Virus record (IMG/VR): IMGVR_UViG_3300035681_000025
Location: 1-62,369 of that record
Source: a virus
Length of the DNA stretch: 62,369 bases
Direction: 5' to 3' (one strand)
The notes under the pieces are model-generated. The model had not been told where the DNA came from. It was given only the letters and a program-made list of their open reading frames with translations, and searched no databases. The position numbers and the translations under genes are program-made. Below are positions 29,435-38,341 of this stretch, in pieces (the stretch's first letter is position 1; each line of letters begins with the position of its first letter).

Positions 29435-29836
29435 TCAAACTAATTTAGTTCTTGAACTTACCCTTCCGTCAGACCAATAAGTTTCGTCTCCGTAAAATAC
29501 CAAAATTTCTTCACCTGGGGCAATCTCTTTGATTGCTACAAACCTAAAAACTTTTTTTAAATTTGGATGATGGACCCACATTGCATTGGGCGTGTCTGAA
29601 TGATTATACAAACTACCGTAACCTAATGCTATAACTTGTTCTTCAAAATCTAAACCTAAAGGATAATTGAATCGGTAATCCAACAAGAGACTAGAACTTT
29701 CACCTTTTTTAATCGGTAGTGATAACAAAGGACAATCCTCGATAGTTTCACCTTGAGATATACTCTCACTAGCAAAAACACCTAAACCTTTACCATGTGA
29801 AGGTCTGATAAAAATTTTTTTTGGACTATTTATCAT
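29435..29836 (-). CDS. SET-domain protein (133 aa)
   Basis: SET landmarks in order: HGKGLGVFASESISQGETI (N-terminal SET strand), ALGYGSLYNHSDTPNAMWVH (the NHS region that binds S-adenosylmethionine) and EILVFYGDETYW (C-terminal strand with the catalytic Tyr region). At 133 residues it is a minimal SET domain without pre- or post-SET zinc sites. In eukaryotes SET domains methylate histone lysines; viral single-domain SET proteins are known. The target here could be a host or virion protein. Confidence 0.8.
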   Translation of the reverse strand: MINSPKKIFIRPSHGKGLGVFASESISQGETIEDCPLLSLPIKKGESSSLLLDYRFNYPLGLDFEEQVIALGYGSLYNHSDTPNAMWVHHPNLKKVFRFVAIKEIAPGEEILVFYGDETYWSDGRVSSRTKLV

Positions 29837-29854
29837 AAAAATATTTAAAAATAT

Positions 29855-30817
29855 ATGTCAAGACCACTTACAGATAAAGAGATTGCTTTTTTCAAATACT
29901 TTAACAAAAAAAATTTATTGAATAAAAAGACTAGAGAAGGGTTAGCTTTTGTTAAAGGTTTGTTTAATTCAACAAATACTACGGGTGATTGGAAAAAAAC
30001 ATATTACTTATACCGACAAAATTACAGACCACAAGGAGATTATGAAAATATTACTTGGAATGATTTTGTTGATAAAACAAATATAAAAACCAAAAGAACC
30101 ACGAACTCAAATGCTCGAGAGTACACGGCTAGTAAAATGCCTTTTGTCGCCTCAAATTTGAAGGGGGAATGGAAATATAACTATCCAGGAGAATTGATTT
30201 ATGTTGTATATTCATATGGACATTACCCTATTTACATTTTTAGAGATGGAATATGGTTTATTAATTCAGACAAATACTCAGTCACAACAGCAAAACACAT
30301 TAGTCGCTCTTTACCTAGTGGAGACAGAGAGTCAAAAATGATTATGGTCGGCCGAGATGTTATGAAAGACATTAACACATATGGTGAAATGAGTAATGAA
30401 GACATAATCAAATCGAGAAAAGATAAATTGGGGCAAGAAATCGAAAACCTTTTACCCAAAAAATTAACAAATTTGAAAGCCGCTTGGAATTCAAATTTCA
30501 AAATCAAATTTAAAATTAAAAAAATAGAAATTGATCAAGATGGTGATGTGAATGTAATTATAAACGTTTTAGGGTTATTCGATGGCCCAATTGCTGTGAA
30601 TTACAACGACCCTAAAGTTAAAGAAAAATTCAGATATGTGACAATGAATGAAAAAGAAATAGAAAATATAATAGTGAGAAAATTATTTTCCAATTTACAA
30701 GATTATTTACCGCCCAAAAAAATGGATAAATATTTAGATAGAAATGTGATTCCTGATGAAGGGTATTTAAAATTTACGTTTGAGCATCAACCACTTCCTG
30801 AATACAATACTGATTGA
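29855..30817 (+). CDS. Tandem paralogue A, late protein of unknown function (320 aa)
   Basis: Begins MSRPLTDKEIAFFKYFNKKN. The central motif PGELIYVVYSYGHYPIYIFR then DGIWFINSD is shared with the next gene (DLIYLVKSYNSPIYLYRDGI), as are the N-terminus and the C-terminal DYLPPKKMDKYLD. The two arose by tandem duplication. The repeated strand pattern suggests a structural domain; no catalytic motif. Confidence 0.55.
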   Translation: MSRPLTDKEIAFFKYFNKKNLLNKKTREGLAFVKGLFNSTNTTGDWKKTYYLYRQNYRPQGDYENITWNDFVDKTNIKTKRTTNSNAREYTASKMPFVASNLKGEWKYNYPGELIYVVYSYGHYPIYIFRDGIWFINSDKYSVTTAKHISRSLPSGDRESKMIMVGRDVMKDINTYGEMSNEDIIKSRKDKLGQEIENLLPKKLTNLKAAWNSNFKIKFKIKKIEIDQDGDVNVIINVLGLFDGPIAVNYNDPKVKEKFRYVTMNEKEIENIIVRKLFSNLQDYLPPKKMDKYLDRNVIPDEGYLKFTFEHQPLPEYNTD

Positions 30818-30821
30818 AAAT

Positions 30822-31763
30822 ATGGAAAAATTATTAAGTGATTCCGAAGCAAAATTATTTAATTATTTGAACAAAAAAAATTTATTCAAAAAAAATAAAT
30901 TTGACGCGGCAAAACTCATAAAAAGTGTTTTAAATGCTGCACCACTATCAAATTATGACCCTAGTGTATTACTTTACCTTTACAGATTACTCTATAATCG
31001 AAATGGAAATTATGAAAAAATTACGTTACAAGACCTCGCAAAAAGAATAGAAGAATATGGTACTAGAACAATTAATGGTAAACATATTAAAAATTTTATT
31101 TCCAAAAAAATTCCATTCAAGGCATCAAATATGTCAGGAACTTTGAAATACATTTCTAATGGTGATTTAATATATCTCGTTAAATCTTATAATAGTCCAA
31201 TTTATCTCTATCGTGATGGTATTTGGTTTTTTTCTAAAAATTCTCGAGAAGCCCATCATTGGTTGGCATACCCTAAACTAGATGTTAACGCAAAATTAGT
31301 TCCAATAAACATTTGGGACATGTATAAAATATTACGATCAGGCACGCCTATTTCAAATGAAGAACTTTTGAAAAAAAGAAAAGAAGAATTTACAAGTAGG
31401 TATAATAGTTTAATACCTACAAGAAAAAAAAATATAAATTTATTTTATTACCATCCAAAAATTAAATTCAAAGTTACAGACATTCAAAAAAAAGATGATG
31501 ATACTATTGAAATAGTTGTTACAATTTTCAGTATCTATAATAAATATGGTCCTTTGAAATATGAAGATGTTTCTGCGGTTTCTCTTTATTGGGCGGTCCA
31601 AGTAAAAAAAACCGATGTTGAAGAAAAAATAATCAAAAATATCACTAAAAATTTACATGAGTATTTACCTCCTCAAAAAATAAGTACATATTTAGACATT
31701 GACCAAATACCTGAAGATGGTTACATCAAAATAGTATTTGACCATAAACTAATCGAACAATAA
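30822..31763 (+). CDS. Tandem paralogue B, late protein of unknown function (313 aa)
   Basis: Start at ATG 30822 (MEKLLSDSEAKLFNYLNKKN), 4 bases after the preceding stop; the ATG at 30780 lies inside paralogue A. Shares the DGIWFF motif and the C-terminal EYLPPQKISTYLD with paralogue A. Rich in Lys. Operon with the next small gene. Confidence 0.55.
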   Translation: MEKLLSDSEAKLFNYLNKKNLFKKNKFDAAKLIKSVLNAAPLSNYDPSVLLYLYRLLYNRNGNYEKITLQDLAKRIEEYGTRTINGKHIKNFISKKIPFKASNMSGTLKYISNGDLIYLVKSYNSPIYLYRDGIWFFSKNSREAHHWLAYPKLDVNAKLVPINIWDMYKILRSGTPISNEELLKKRKEEFTSRYNSLIPTRKKNINLFYYHPKIKFKVTDIQKKDDDTIEIVVTIFSIYNKYGPLKYEDVSAVSLYWAVQVKKTDVEEKIIKNITKNLHEYLPPQKISTYLDIDQIPEDGYIKIVFDHKLIEQ

Positions 31764-31767
31764 AAAA

Positions 31768-31953
31768 ATGGATATAAATCAAAGAAAAGCTGAAAGATAT
31801 CAGTGGTTGCTAGAACAACATGATTTTCTCACTGAAAAAATTAGACAAATTAAGGGTAATAATTTCGACCAAACTTTAGAAGAACAAAAACAAATAAAGT
31901 TTTTCGAAGGTAAACAAAGAGAAATTATGATCGAAGTTCAAAAATTATTTTAA
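31768..31953 (+). CDS. Small coiled-coil protein (61 aa)
   Basis: Begins MDINQRKAERYQWLLEQHDF and is almost entirely charged helix (EEQKQIKFFEGKQREIMIEV). It follows the previous gene by 4 bases. Possibly a scaffold or antirepressor-like helper; no specific evidence. Confidence 0.5.
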   Translation: MDINQRKAERYQWLLEQHDFLTEKIRQIKGNNFDQTLEEQKQIKFFEGKQREIMIEVQKLF

Positions 31954-31984
31954 TGTAAATCTCATGATTTTGAATGGTTGGATA

Positions 31985-31992
31985 TATTTATA
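31985..31992 (+). promoter_or_regulatory. Late-type promoter motif TATTTATA before the surface cassette
   Basis: TATTTATA 17 bases before the ATG at 32010. The leader contains CCGACCAAGATTATGAAA, of which a one-mismatch copy lies at 43243-43260. Confidence 0.55.
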
Positions 31993-32009
31993 GACAACCG
32001 ACCAAGATT

Positions 32010-32243
32010 ATGAAAAAATTCTTAACTCAAATTTTCCAAGACGAAAAAGGATCATTTTCTAGCAAAAGATTTGTTGGAATAATGTGTGCAATTTCTTTAT
32101 GCGTCACAATGTACCATAACTCATTCTCGACTGTTGATGTGGCCCCAGCTCCCGCATTAATTCAGTCCGTAGCCGCTTTGGCTTTTGGTGCACTCGGACT
32201 AGCGTCTGCTGATAAAATTTTTACGAAAAAAAATTCAGAATAA
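32010..32243 (+). CDS. Holin-like two-helix membrane protein (77 aa)
   Basis: Start at ATG 32010 (MKKFLTQIFQDEKGSFSSKR). Transmembrane segments FVGIMCAISLCVTMYH and ALIQSVAALAFGALGLASA, separated by a short Ser/Val/Pro-rich loop, with a basic C-terminus. Topology and size fit class II holins and match small proteins found beside endolysins in related phages. It opens the cassette of membrane and secreted proteins. Confidence 0.6.
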   Translation: MKKFLTQIFQDEKGSFSSKRFVGIMCAISLCVTMYHNSFSTVDVAPAPALIQSVAALAFGALGLASADKIFTKKNSE

Positions 32244-32244
32244 C

Positions 32245-32595
32245 ATGGGATTATTTAAATCACTTTTGTACAATACGGAATTCCAAAATGTACAACCCGA
32301 CCAAAGGTTTAATTTTATGCTACAACAAATGCAATCAAATCGTTGGAAAATTACATTATTAATTTTATTTACCTTTTTCTTTATCGTTTTTGGTATTGTA
32401 ATGGCAGTAATGTTTAAAGCAACGATTGAAGAAGCATGGAAAGAGTTACTTCTTATTCTTTTAGGGGCTTTTGTTGGTAACTTGAATAAAGTTATCGATT
32501 TTTGGTTTTCGAACGAAGATAGAGATAAAATGTTAGTTCAAAAAATGGACGAAGAAGATGGGGTTTCTTTATCATCCAATAACGAAGTCAACTGA
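32245..32595 (+). CDS. Membrane protein with two helices (116 aa)
   Basis: Hydrophobic segments WKITLLILFTFFFIVFGIVM and ELLLILLGAFVGNLNKVIDF, flanked by polar ends. Starts 1 base after the holin-like gene and is co-transcribed with it. It could be an antiholin or holin partner, or assist the secretion genes that follow. Confidence 0.55.
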   Translation: MGLFKSLLYNTEFQNVQPDQRFNFMLQQMQSNRWKITLLILFTFFFIVFGIVMAVMFKATIEEAWKELLLILLGAFVGNLNKVIDFWFSNEDRDKMLVQKMDEEDGVSLSSNNEVN

Positions 32596-32602
32596 TTCTA
32601 TT

Positions 32603-34504
32603 ATGAAAAAAATAATTTTAGGATTTTTATTATTGTTTTCTGTAAATGTATATGGACAGAATGGGAGAAACGAAGTATTAGTTTCTCCCAATTCATCGTC
32701 ACCTTATTTTTTGATAGATACTGTATTCACGTTGGGTAGTATACTCAATGACACGACAGTCGTATACTTACACTATCATAATCCAACTACGACCAACTAT
32801 GTTGGTTTTCAAGTAAGGTTTTTTTATCCGCCTCAATCATTCAAAACTCCTATTGTGAAATGGGGTCCGAGTGTAAGTACAATTTCCACAAAATATGGTT
32901 CGTACTATACACAACCTGGTTGGGTTAATGCAACTGCAATTTATACAGGAAACCAAGCAATATTTGATTTTCCAGATGGAGCGGTTTTTGAGATTTTACT
33001 ACCGCATTCATCAACATTCAATCCATCTTCAGTTGACTCATTGAGAGTTCAGGGTACACCTTCTTATTCTAATATAGCAACAACAATGAGTGGATTTGAT
33101 AACACTTTGGGAACTTTCAATTATGGTGGCGGATTCAAAATGGATACCGTTCGTATTCCGATTACAGTGTTGAATGTTGATGGTACACCAGCACCTGAAA
33201 TGCCATTTGCCTACGACTTCAAACTAAAGTCGTCTCAGGTTTATTTTAGAGGAGATCGTTTCACAACCAATACAAATGGTATCGCTCTTATAAAAATCCC
33301 ATATGATACTTCTTTTTATAATGTAAAATTAGTTTCCAATTTGGACACTTTATCAGACAATTCATCTATAAACATTACTGATGCTTACCGTTTGTCTGAC
33401 ATGAGTATTTATGCGGATACCGCTCAGTCCTATGAATTCCAACAAGGTGATGTAAATAGAAGTGGCAATTTATCAGTATCTGACGCCTACCTTATATTCA
33501 ATCGTTTAGCCACAGGACGTTCATCTTGGTCACCTGTTATTGCAAACGAGTATAATGTAAGATATTACACAACAAATGAATACAATACCATCATCGCCAA
33601 TCCCAATATTTTCCAAACAGGAATTATAGGAACTACATTGATAGACCAAAATCTGAACGGTACTAATGGAATAACATACTATGGATACGTTTTGGGGGAT
33701 GTCACCAATACAGGATTGAATAATTTATCATTTCAAATTCAAAGAGTAAATAACCCAAGTGTAGGGACTTCTTATGTTTTGGATGAGGGAACTATTTATC
33801 AGAATATTCAAGACTCAGTACAATTTAGAATACCTAGATTAACGATCTCTGATGATAACACCGTAAACGTTGGAGTTACTTTCATTACTCATGGTAACAA
33901 AGTTGGCGCAGCACAAATAGGTTTACAATTTGATCCCAATATTTTCAGATTTTCAGAAATTAATGTTGGTCCTGAGGCTAGTTCTTGGAACTCATTTATT
34001 TCCACAAAACCAGGCGAAATTTTATGGGGAGGACATGAGTCAAAAATGTCACCATCCTTAATAACAAATTCAACTCAAATGTTCAACTTCAAGTTTAATA
34101 TTTTGAATTCAAATTGGGAACAATCACCAATCAAAATTACCAACAAAGCGGCTGGTAACGATAAAGCCGAAGATCTGAATATTATTCCATCACCTGTTGA
34201 TGCAACAGTTATTAATGGAAGAAGAGCAAGAGAACTTGTCAATGAATTAGTAAACGGTTTTAGAGTTTATCCAAACCCAGTAAATGATAATTTGAGTATT
34301 GACTACTATCAAACAAATTGGGGATATTTATATTACGAAATCTATGATTACACAGGTAAGTTATACTTTACAAACAGGGAATTTGTCACTCAAAATGAAA
34401 TTGTCACAAGACAAATAGATGTTAGTAATTTAAAACCAGGTTTCTACTTTGTAAGATTAACAACCAATGAAAAACAAAAGATTCATAAAATAATTAAAAA
34501 GTAA
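32603..34504 (+). CDS. Secreted protein with type IX secretion sorting domain (633 aa)
   Basis: Start at ATG 32603: MKKIILGFLLLFSVNVYGQ is a signal peptide. GDVNRSGNLSVSDAYLIFNR is a dockerin-like calcium segment, and GAAQIGLQFDPNIFRFSEIN looks cohesin-like. The last 75 residues (FRVYPNPVNDNLSIDYYQ, then YDYTGKLYF, VSNLKPGFYFVRLTT, KIHKIIKK) are a T9SS type A sorting domain: PNP motif, G-K turn, L-x-x-G-x-Y and a basic end. In Bacteroidota this domain sends proteins through the outer membrane to the cell surface. A phage copy implies use of the host T9SS or homology to tail-fibre-like surface proteins. Confidence 0.85.
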   Translation: MKKIILGFLLLFSVNVYGQNGRNEVLVSPNSSSPYFLIDTVFTLGSILNDTTVVYLHYHNPTTTNYVGFQVRFFYPPQSFKTPIVKWGPSVSTISTKYGSYYTQPGWVNATAIYTGNQAIFDFPDGAVFEILLPHSSTFNPSSVDSLRVQGTPSYSNIATTMSGFDNTLGTFNYGGGFKMDTVRIPITVLNVDGTPAPEMPFAYDFKLKSSQVYFRGDRFTTNTNGIALIKIPYDTSFYNVKLVSNLDTLSDNSSINITDAYRLSDMSIYADTAQSYEFQQGDVNRSGNLSVSDAYLIFNRLATGRSSWSPVIANEYNVRYYTTNEYNTIIANPNIFQTGIIGTTLIDQNLNGTNGITYYGYVLGDVTNTGLNNLSFQIQRVNNPSVGTSYVLDEGTIYQNIQDSVQFRIPRLTISDDNTVNVGVTFITHGNKVGAAQIGLQFDPNIFRFSEINVGPEASSWNSFISTKPGEILWGGHESKMSPSLITNSTQMFNFKFNILNSNWEQSPIKITNKAAGNDKAEDLNIIPSPVDATVINGRRARELVNELVNGFRVYPNPVNDNLSIDYYQTNWGYLYYEIYDYTGKLYFTNREFVTQNEIVTRQIDVSNLKPGFYFVRLTTNEKQKIHKIIKK

Positions 34505-34508
34505 AATT

Positions 34509-34904
34509 ATGTCAGAAGAAACAGAAAATGATGGCTCTTGGGGTGGTTTAAAGAAAACCATCGTAGGAACACTTGCCACTATCGTAACAGGTGGGGGTGT
34601 ATGGATTTCCACAACTTTGTTTGGTGGTGGAAGTGATAATGAAGAAACTAAAACCGAACAAGTAACACCAGCTGCGGCTCCAGTTATTAATCTTAACTTG
34701 GAGAATAACAACCAGAGTAATGCGTCTTCAGGTGGAGGTGGAACTACTGTAATTAGAGAAAAAGAAACAATTAGAGAAGTTGCTCCAGCAGCTCAACCAG
34801 CAACACAACCTGCGGTAGTACCTGCTGAAGAGAAAAAAGAAACATCTGCCGAAAGAATGAAAAGATTGAGAGCTAAACAGTTGGAAAACGAAGAAGAAGA
34901 ATGA
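34509..34904 (+). CDS. Small membrane protein with Pro/Ala-rich tail (131 aa)
   Basis: N-terminus acidic, then a hydrophobic Gly-rich segment VGTLATIVTGGGVWISTTLF, followed by a disordered Ala/Pro/Gln-rich region (VAPAAQPATQPAVVPAEE) and a charged helix ending in EEEE. The topology suggests an inner-membrane anchor with a periplasmic or cytoplasmic spacer. It overlaps the CsgG-like gene by 4 bases (ATGA). Confidence 0.5.
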   Translation: MSEETENDGSWGGLKKTIVGTLATIVTGGGVWISTTLFGGGSDNEETKTEQVTPAAAPVINLNLENNNQSNASSGGGGTTVIREKETIREVAPAAQPATQPAVVPAEEKKETSAERMKRLRAKQLENEEEE

Positions 34905-35593
34905 AAAAAATTATTATTATTTCGACTCTAAATTTATTTTTATTGTTAGGTTGTAAATCAACGATTTCGACTCAACAGTATCAAGCCGATTTTGAAAAAA
35001 CTGATCGTACACTAGAAAGTATTTCTACTTACACTGGTAAAAAACAAACAGTGCAACTTTCCAAATTAAATGTCAATAAAGATCTTTGGGAGAGTTTTCC
35101 TGAATTGAGAGAGAAAAGATTGGGTTTAGGTGTTTCGAATAGAATTGTTGAGAACTTACTTTACACCAACAGATTTGAATTTGCAGAAGAAAAAGATGCA
35201 ATTGTAAACCAAATGTTAGATGCATGGGAAAAGAAAATTGAAGGTTTAGATGACGGTAAAACAAAACTTAAAACAGATGGTATTAGATTACCAAAGTTTA
35301 TCGCTTATGCCGAAATTTACGACTTCTCCGTATCATACGCTGAAAGCTACGATAAGGGTAAGTCGAAGAAAACCAATACAACCATCATAGGAATTCAAAT
35401 TAGATTAGTAAAAGTTGACAACTCACAATACATAGTGGCATCAGGTCAAGGTCAATCAACTCAATTTGGTGAGGGTTATTTTAAAAATCCAACAATGGGT
35501 TTTGACCAATCAACCGTTGGTATTGCTACTCAGAAAGCTTTAGAGGTCGCTACGATGAACCTTGTAAAGCGTCTAGAGCAAAATGGTTGGTAA
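34901..35593 (+). CDS. csgG: CsgG-like outer-membrane lipoprotein (230 aa)
   Basis: MKKIIIISTLNLFLLLGCKS is a lipoprotein signal with Cys at the end of the lipobox. It contains LGLGVSNRIVENLLYTNRFE, FAEEKDAIVNQMLDAWEKK, LPKFIAYAEIYDFSVSYAES and VKVDNSQYIVASGQGQS, the CsgG family pattern (regular Gly, helix, strand, then long transmembrane strands). CsgG forms a ring channel for curli secretion. Standing between signal-peptide proteins, it may form a dedicated export pore, or be a virion or lysis lipoprotein of this fold. Confidence 0.75.
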   Translation: MKKIIIISTLNLFLLLGCKSTISTQQYQADFEKTDRTLESISTYTGKKQTVQLSKLNVNKDLWESFPELREKRLGLGVSNRIVENLLYTNRFEFAEEKDAIVNQMLDAWEKKIEGLDDGKTKLKTDGIRLPKFIAYAEIYDFSVSYAESYDKGKSKKTNTTIIGIQIRLVKVDNSQYIVASGQGQSTQFGEGYFKNPTMGFDQSTVGIATQKALEVATMNLVKRLEQNGW

Positions 35594-36785
35594 AAAAATT
35601 TTATTTCTATTCATCTTTTTATTAGGTGGAATTTTGGGAACTCACGCTCAAAATTTCACCTATTTTTATATTAACCCTTGTAACGGAAAGACTGAGTCAG
35701 TACAACTTGAAACTCAAAGTTCTAGTGTTACTATGTTTTATGCGGGACAATTTAGGTCTTTCACATACGCAGAGTTAGACGCTGGTGCATACAATCTATG
35801 GGTTCAAGGAATCAAGGACGCTTTACCTTTAGGTGCTAATCCATGTGCCTCAGAAGGTGTAGAAACGTCCAACAACGTATCTAATTTTTTAGGTAGTGTT
35901 ACCGCAAACGCAGTGGTTAATATTACATCTGTGGTCTCTATGGCTAGTTCTATTGGAAGTTCTGTTGGTAATATACCTACACCTCCACCTCCACCGAGAA
36001 ATAGCGGTAGTGGGTCTAATAATGATAATAACAACAGCTCATCCGAAGGTGGTAGTGAAATAACAACAGCCGATGATAAAAACCAACAAATTGCAAGTGG
36101 TGGTGAGAGTGAAAATAATGGTGGAGGTGGTGGTAAAAGTTCTTCTAAAGTATCTAATGGTGCTTTAATTGCTACTGGAGATATTGTTATAATAAGAAAT
36201 GATTCTAATATTACAAAAAGTGGAAATGATAATTTTAGGTTTAACACGTCACTAACACACATAAACACGGAACAGACCTTTATCAAAGGAATAAACATTA
36301 ACTATCAGACGGGTCAAAACATTTTAAATTTATCTGGGTATGGATCATTGAAATACAAAAGGTATATGGGAATATTCTCCACTTCATTTATGACAAATTT
36401 TAATACTGATTGGTTTTTGACGGCATCTTTGTTAAATGCTCAAAAGTTAAACAAGGTTACTTTGATGGGAGGAACAACTTATACGACTGGACAAATCAAT
36501 AAGAATGATTTTCGTAATTGGTCTTTAATAGGTGGGGGATTTACCAACTTTAAAGGGGGTAAATCAATAGGGTTGAATTTTTTAGGGTTAGGTGTATATT
36601 CTCCATATATTTTCTTTTATGCTGGTCAGTGGTATAAAAGTGGATTTTTGATTATACCTATGGTAAATACAGATTTTAAAGTTACAGATAAATTTAAATG
36701 GACTGTTAGTTTTTCAGGTGTATACCAACTGAATCAAAGTTTTCAAAATTGGCAAGTTTTAACCGGAACAAAAATTTTGTTGTGA
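35583..36785 (+). CDS. Predicted outer-membrane or surface protein (400 aa)
   Basis: Signal peptide (KILFLFIFLLGGILGTHAQ), an N-terminal globular domain, then a low-complexity Pro/Gly/Ser/Asn-rich linker at about residues 135-195 (PPPPPRNSGSGSNND). The C-terminal half alternates strands with aromatic girdle residues (YKRYMGIFSTSFMTNFNTDW, TGQINKNDFRNWSLIGGGF), suggesting an outer-membrane beta-barrel. It overlaps the CsgG-like gene by 11 bases. Confidence 0.6.
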   Translation: MVGKKILFLFIFLLGGILGTHAQNFTYFYINPCNGKTESVQLETQSSSVTMFYAGQFRSFTYAELDAGAYNLWVQGIKDALPLGANPCASEGVETSNNVSNFLGSVTANAVVNITSVVSMASSIGSSVGNIPTPPPPPRNSGSGSNNDNNNSSSEGGSEITTADDKNQQIASGGESENNGGGGGKSSSKVSNGALIATGDIVIIRNDSNITKSGNDNFRFNTSLTHINTEQTFIKGININYQTGQNILNLSGYGSLKYKRYMGIFSTSFMTNFNTDWFLTASLLNAQKLNKVTLMGGTTYTTGQINKNDFRNWSLIGGGFTNFKGGKSIGLNFLGLGVYSPYIFFYAGQWYKSGFLIIPMVNTDFKVTDKFKWTVSFSGVYQLNQSFQNWQVLTGTKILL

Positions 36786-37927
36786 AAAAATTAATACTAT
36801 TTTTATTATTACCCATATCAATATTTGGACAGACATTTACACATTCAGGTTCAATTAGAACTGAAAATGATATTCCTGTTCCAAATATAACATCTAAATT
36901 GTATAAACGAGGGACAATAAACACATTATCAAATAATCTTAATGTTAAGATATTTTCAACACATAATGGAAATGGTAGTACGTCCCAATATGGTCAATAT
37001 CCAACCAATACACTAGAATTTGATAGATTGTTTAATACTTCGTTTTCAAATACACAACTTAGATGGTCAGGAACATTATCAACAACTACATGTTTAAATT
37101 TTACAACATATACAACAATTAGAAATGCTGGAGCGACAGTTCCAAATAATGGAGAATACTATTCAGTTGAAGTTACAGGAACTTTTATACCTGTTGTAAC
37201 TGGGACCTATTCTTTTGGAATAAATTCTGATGATGGTAGTGATTTATTTATTGGTGGAACATTTGTGGTTAGTTATTATGGTGGACACGGAATGAGTGGA
37301 CCAATTTATGGAAATATAAATTTAGTCGCAGGGACTCAATATACGTTCAGAGCAAGAATGCAAGAATATGGTGGTGGTGATGGGTTAACTGTAGTTTGGA
37401 GAAGGCCAGGACAATCTACACATTCTCTACAAACATCGGAATTAGGTATTTTAGCATCTACTTTTACTCCTTGGACTCAACAAACTACATCTACAACAAA
37501 TACTTCGGGACAATATTCATTTTCACAATCAGTATCAAATGGGGATGAATGGTATATTGAAGTTGTTATACCAATCACAACGTCAAACTTATCCTCTGCT
37601 GATTTTGTAGGAATTGACGATATTGTTTTACAAAGAACACCAATCAAATCATATCATTATCACAAATATGAGGTTAGTGGTGATAATCTTATTACAATAA
37701 ATGATATTTATACTATATCAAAAAGAATAAACGGATTAAATTATACAAAAAGAACTTTGTTGTTTACAGAATCACAATGGGATAGTTTGAATACAGGATC
37801 TGCAGATTTAAGAACATCTATTCCTGGAGTACAAAATACTTACACATTTACACCAAGTTCAGGTGGTATTACTAATCTTTATATTCTTTCTCCTGGTTTT
37901 ACCAATCAATCAAATTTAAATTATTAA
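36782..37927 (+). CDS. Secreted PA14-domain protein (381 aa)
   Basis: The in-frame ATG at 36749 lies inside the previous gene; a GTG at 36782, overlapping its stop, gives VKKLILFLLLPISIFGQ, a clear signal peptide. PA14 domain at about 110-215: SVEVTGTFIPVVTGTYSFGI, NSDDGSDLFIGG, FRARMQEYGGGDGLTVVWRR. PA14 domains bind sugars in bacterial adhesins and enzymes. The later part has a dockerin-like GDNLITINDIYTISKR. A cell-surface glycan-binding protein of the cassette. Confidence 0.75.
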   Translation: MKKLILFLLLPISIFGQTFTHSGSIRTENDIPVPNITSKLYKRGTINTLSNNLNVKIFSTHNGNGSTSQYGQYPTNTLEFDRLFNTSFSNTQLRWSGTLSTTTCLNFTTYTTIRNAGATVPNNGEYYSVEVTGTFIPVVTGTYSFGINSDDGSDLFIGGTFVVSYYGGHGMSGPIYGNINLVAGTQYTFRARMQEYGGGDGLTVVWRRPGQSTHSLQTSELGILASTFTPWTQQTTSTTNTSGQYSFSQSVSNGDEWYIEVVIPITTSNLSSADFVGIDDIVLQRTPIKSYHYHKYEVSGDNLITINDIYTISKRINGLNYTKRTLLFTESQWDSLNTGSADLRTSIPGVQNTYTFTPSSGGITNLYILSPGFTNQSNLNY

Positions 37928-37929
37928 TT

Positions 37930-38334
37930 ATGGATACATTAGTGTGTTATTTTATATCAAGTGTAATAACTTTTGCACATATGAACGGAGTTCCTGATAC
38001 AAAATTAACTTATGGAGCAAAACAAATTGTAACAGAACTTGTAAATGAAAATTATAGTCTATGTGAAAACGGGAGACCTGTCACTGTAGAAATTTTGTCT
38101 ATAGAAGCTCCGACAAAGGGGATAAGAGTAGGACCATTTGAGTTTAAACAGAAAAAAACAATTGTTAAAACCAAAATCACGATGGATGGTAAAGAATATA
38201 TTGGGGAGGGAACTAACAAAACCTCAGTTTCTTCTACTATATTACAACTTCAAGATGATAAATTACCGTTCGAACGAACTGAATTTAGCTCGGCATTAAG
38301 ACAGGCACTATCGAAATCTTTTGAGAAAGATTGA
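37930..38334 (+). CDS. Hypothetical protein of the surface cassette (134 aa)
   Basis: Begins MDTLVCYFISSVITFAHMNG, a weak hydrophobic N-terminus, followed by GAKQIVTELVNENYSLCENG and long strands (FEFKQKKTIVKTKITMDGKE). It follows the PA14 gene by 2 bases and is convergent with the next pair. It could be a CsgG partner or a soluble regulator; no domain assigned. Confidence 0.5.
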   Translation: MDTLVCYFISSVITFAHMNGVPDTKLTYGAKQIVTELVNENYSLCENGRPVTVEILSIEAPTKGIRVGPFEFKQKKTIVKTKITMDGKEYIGEGTNKTSVSSTILQLQDDKLPFERTEFSSALRQALSKSFEKD

Positions 38335-38341
38335 TCAAGTA

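Noticed and set aside
32603-34504. Dockerin-like and cohesin-like segments as a cellulosome-type scaffold
   Set aside because: Only one clear dockerin half-repeat and a weak cohesin-like strand pattern; not enough for a cohesin-dockerin system.
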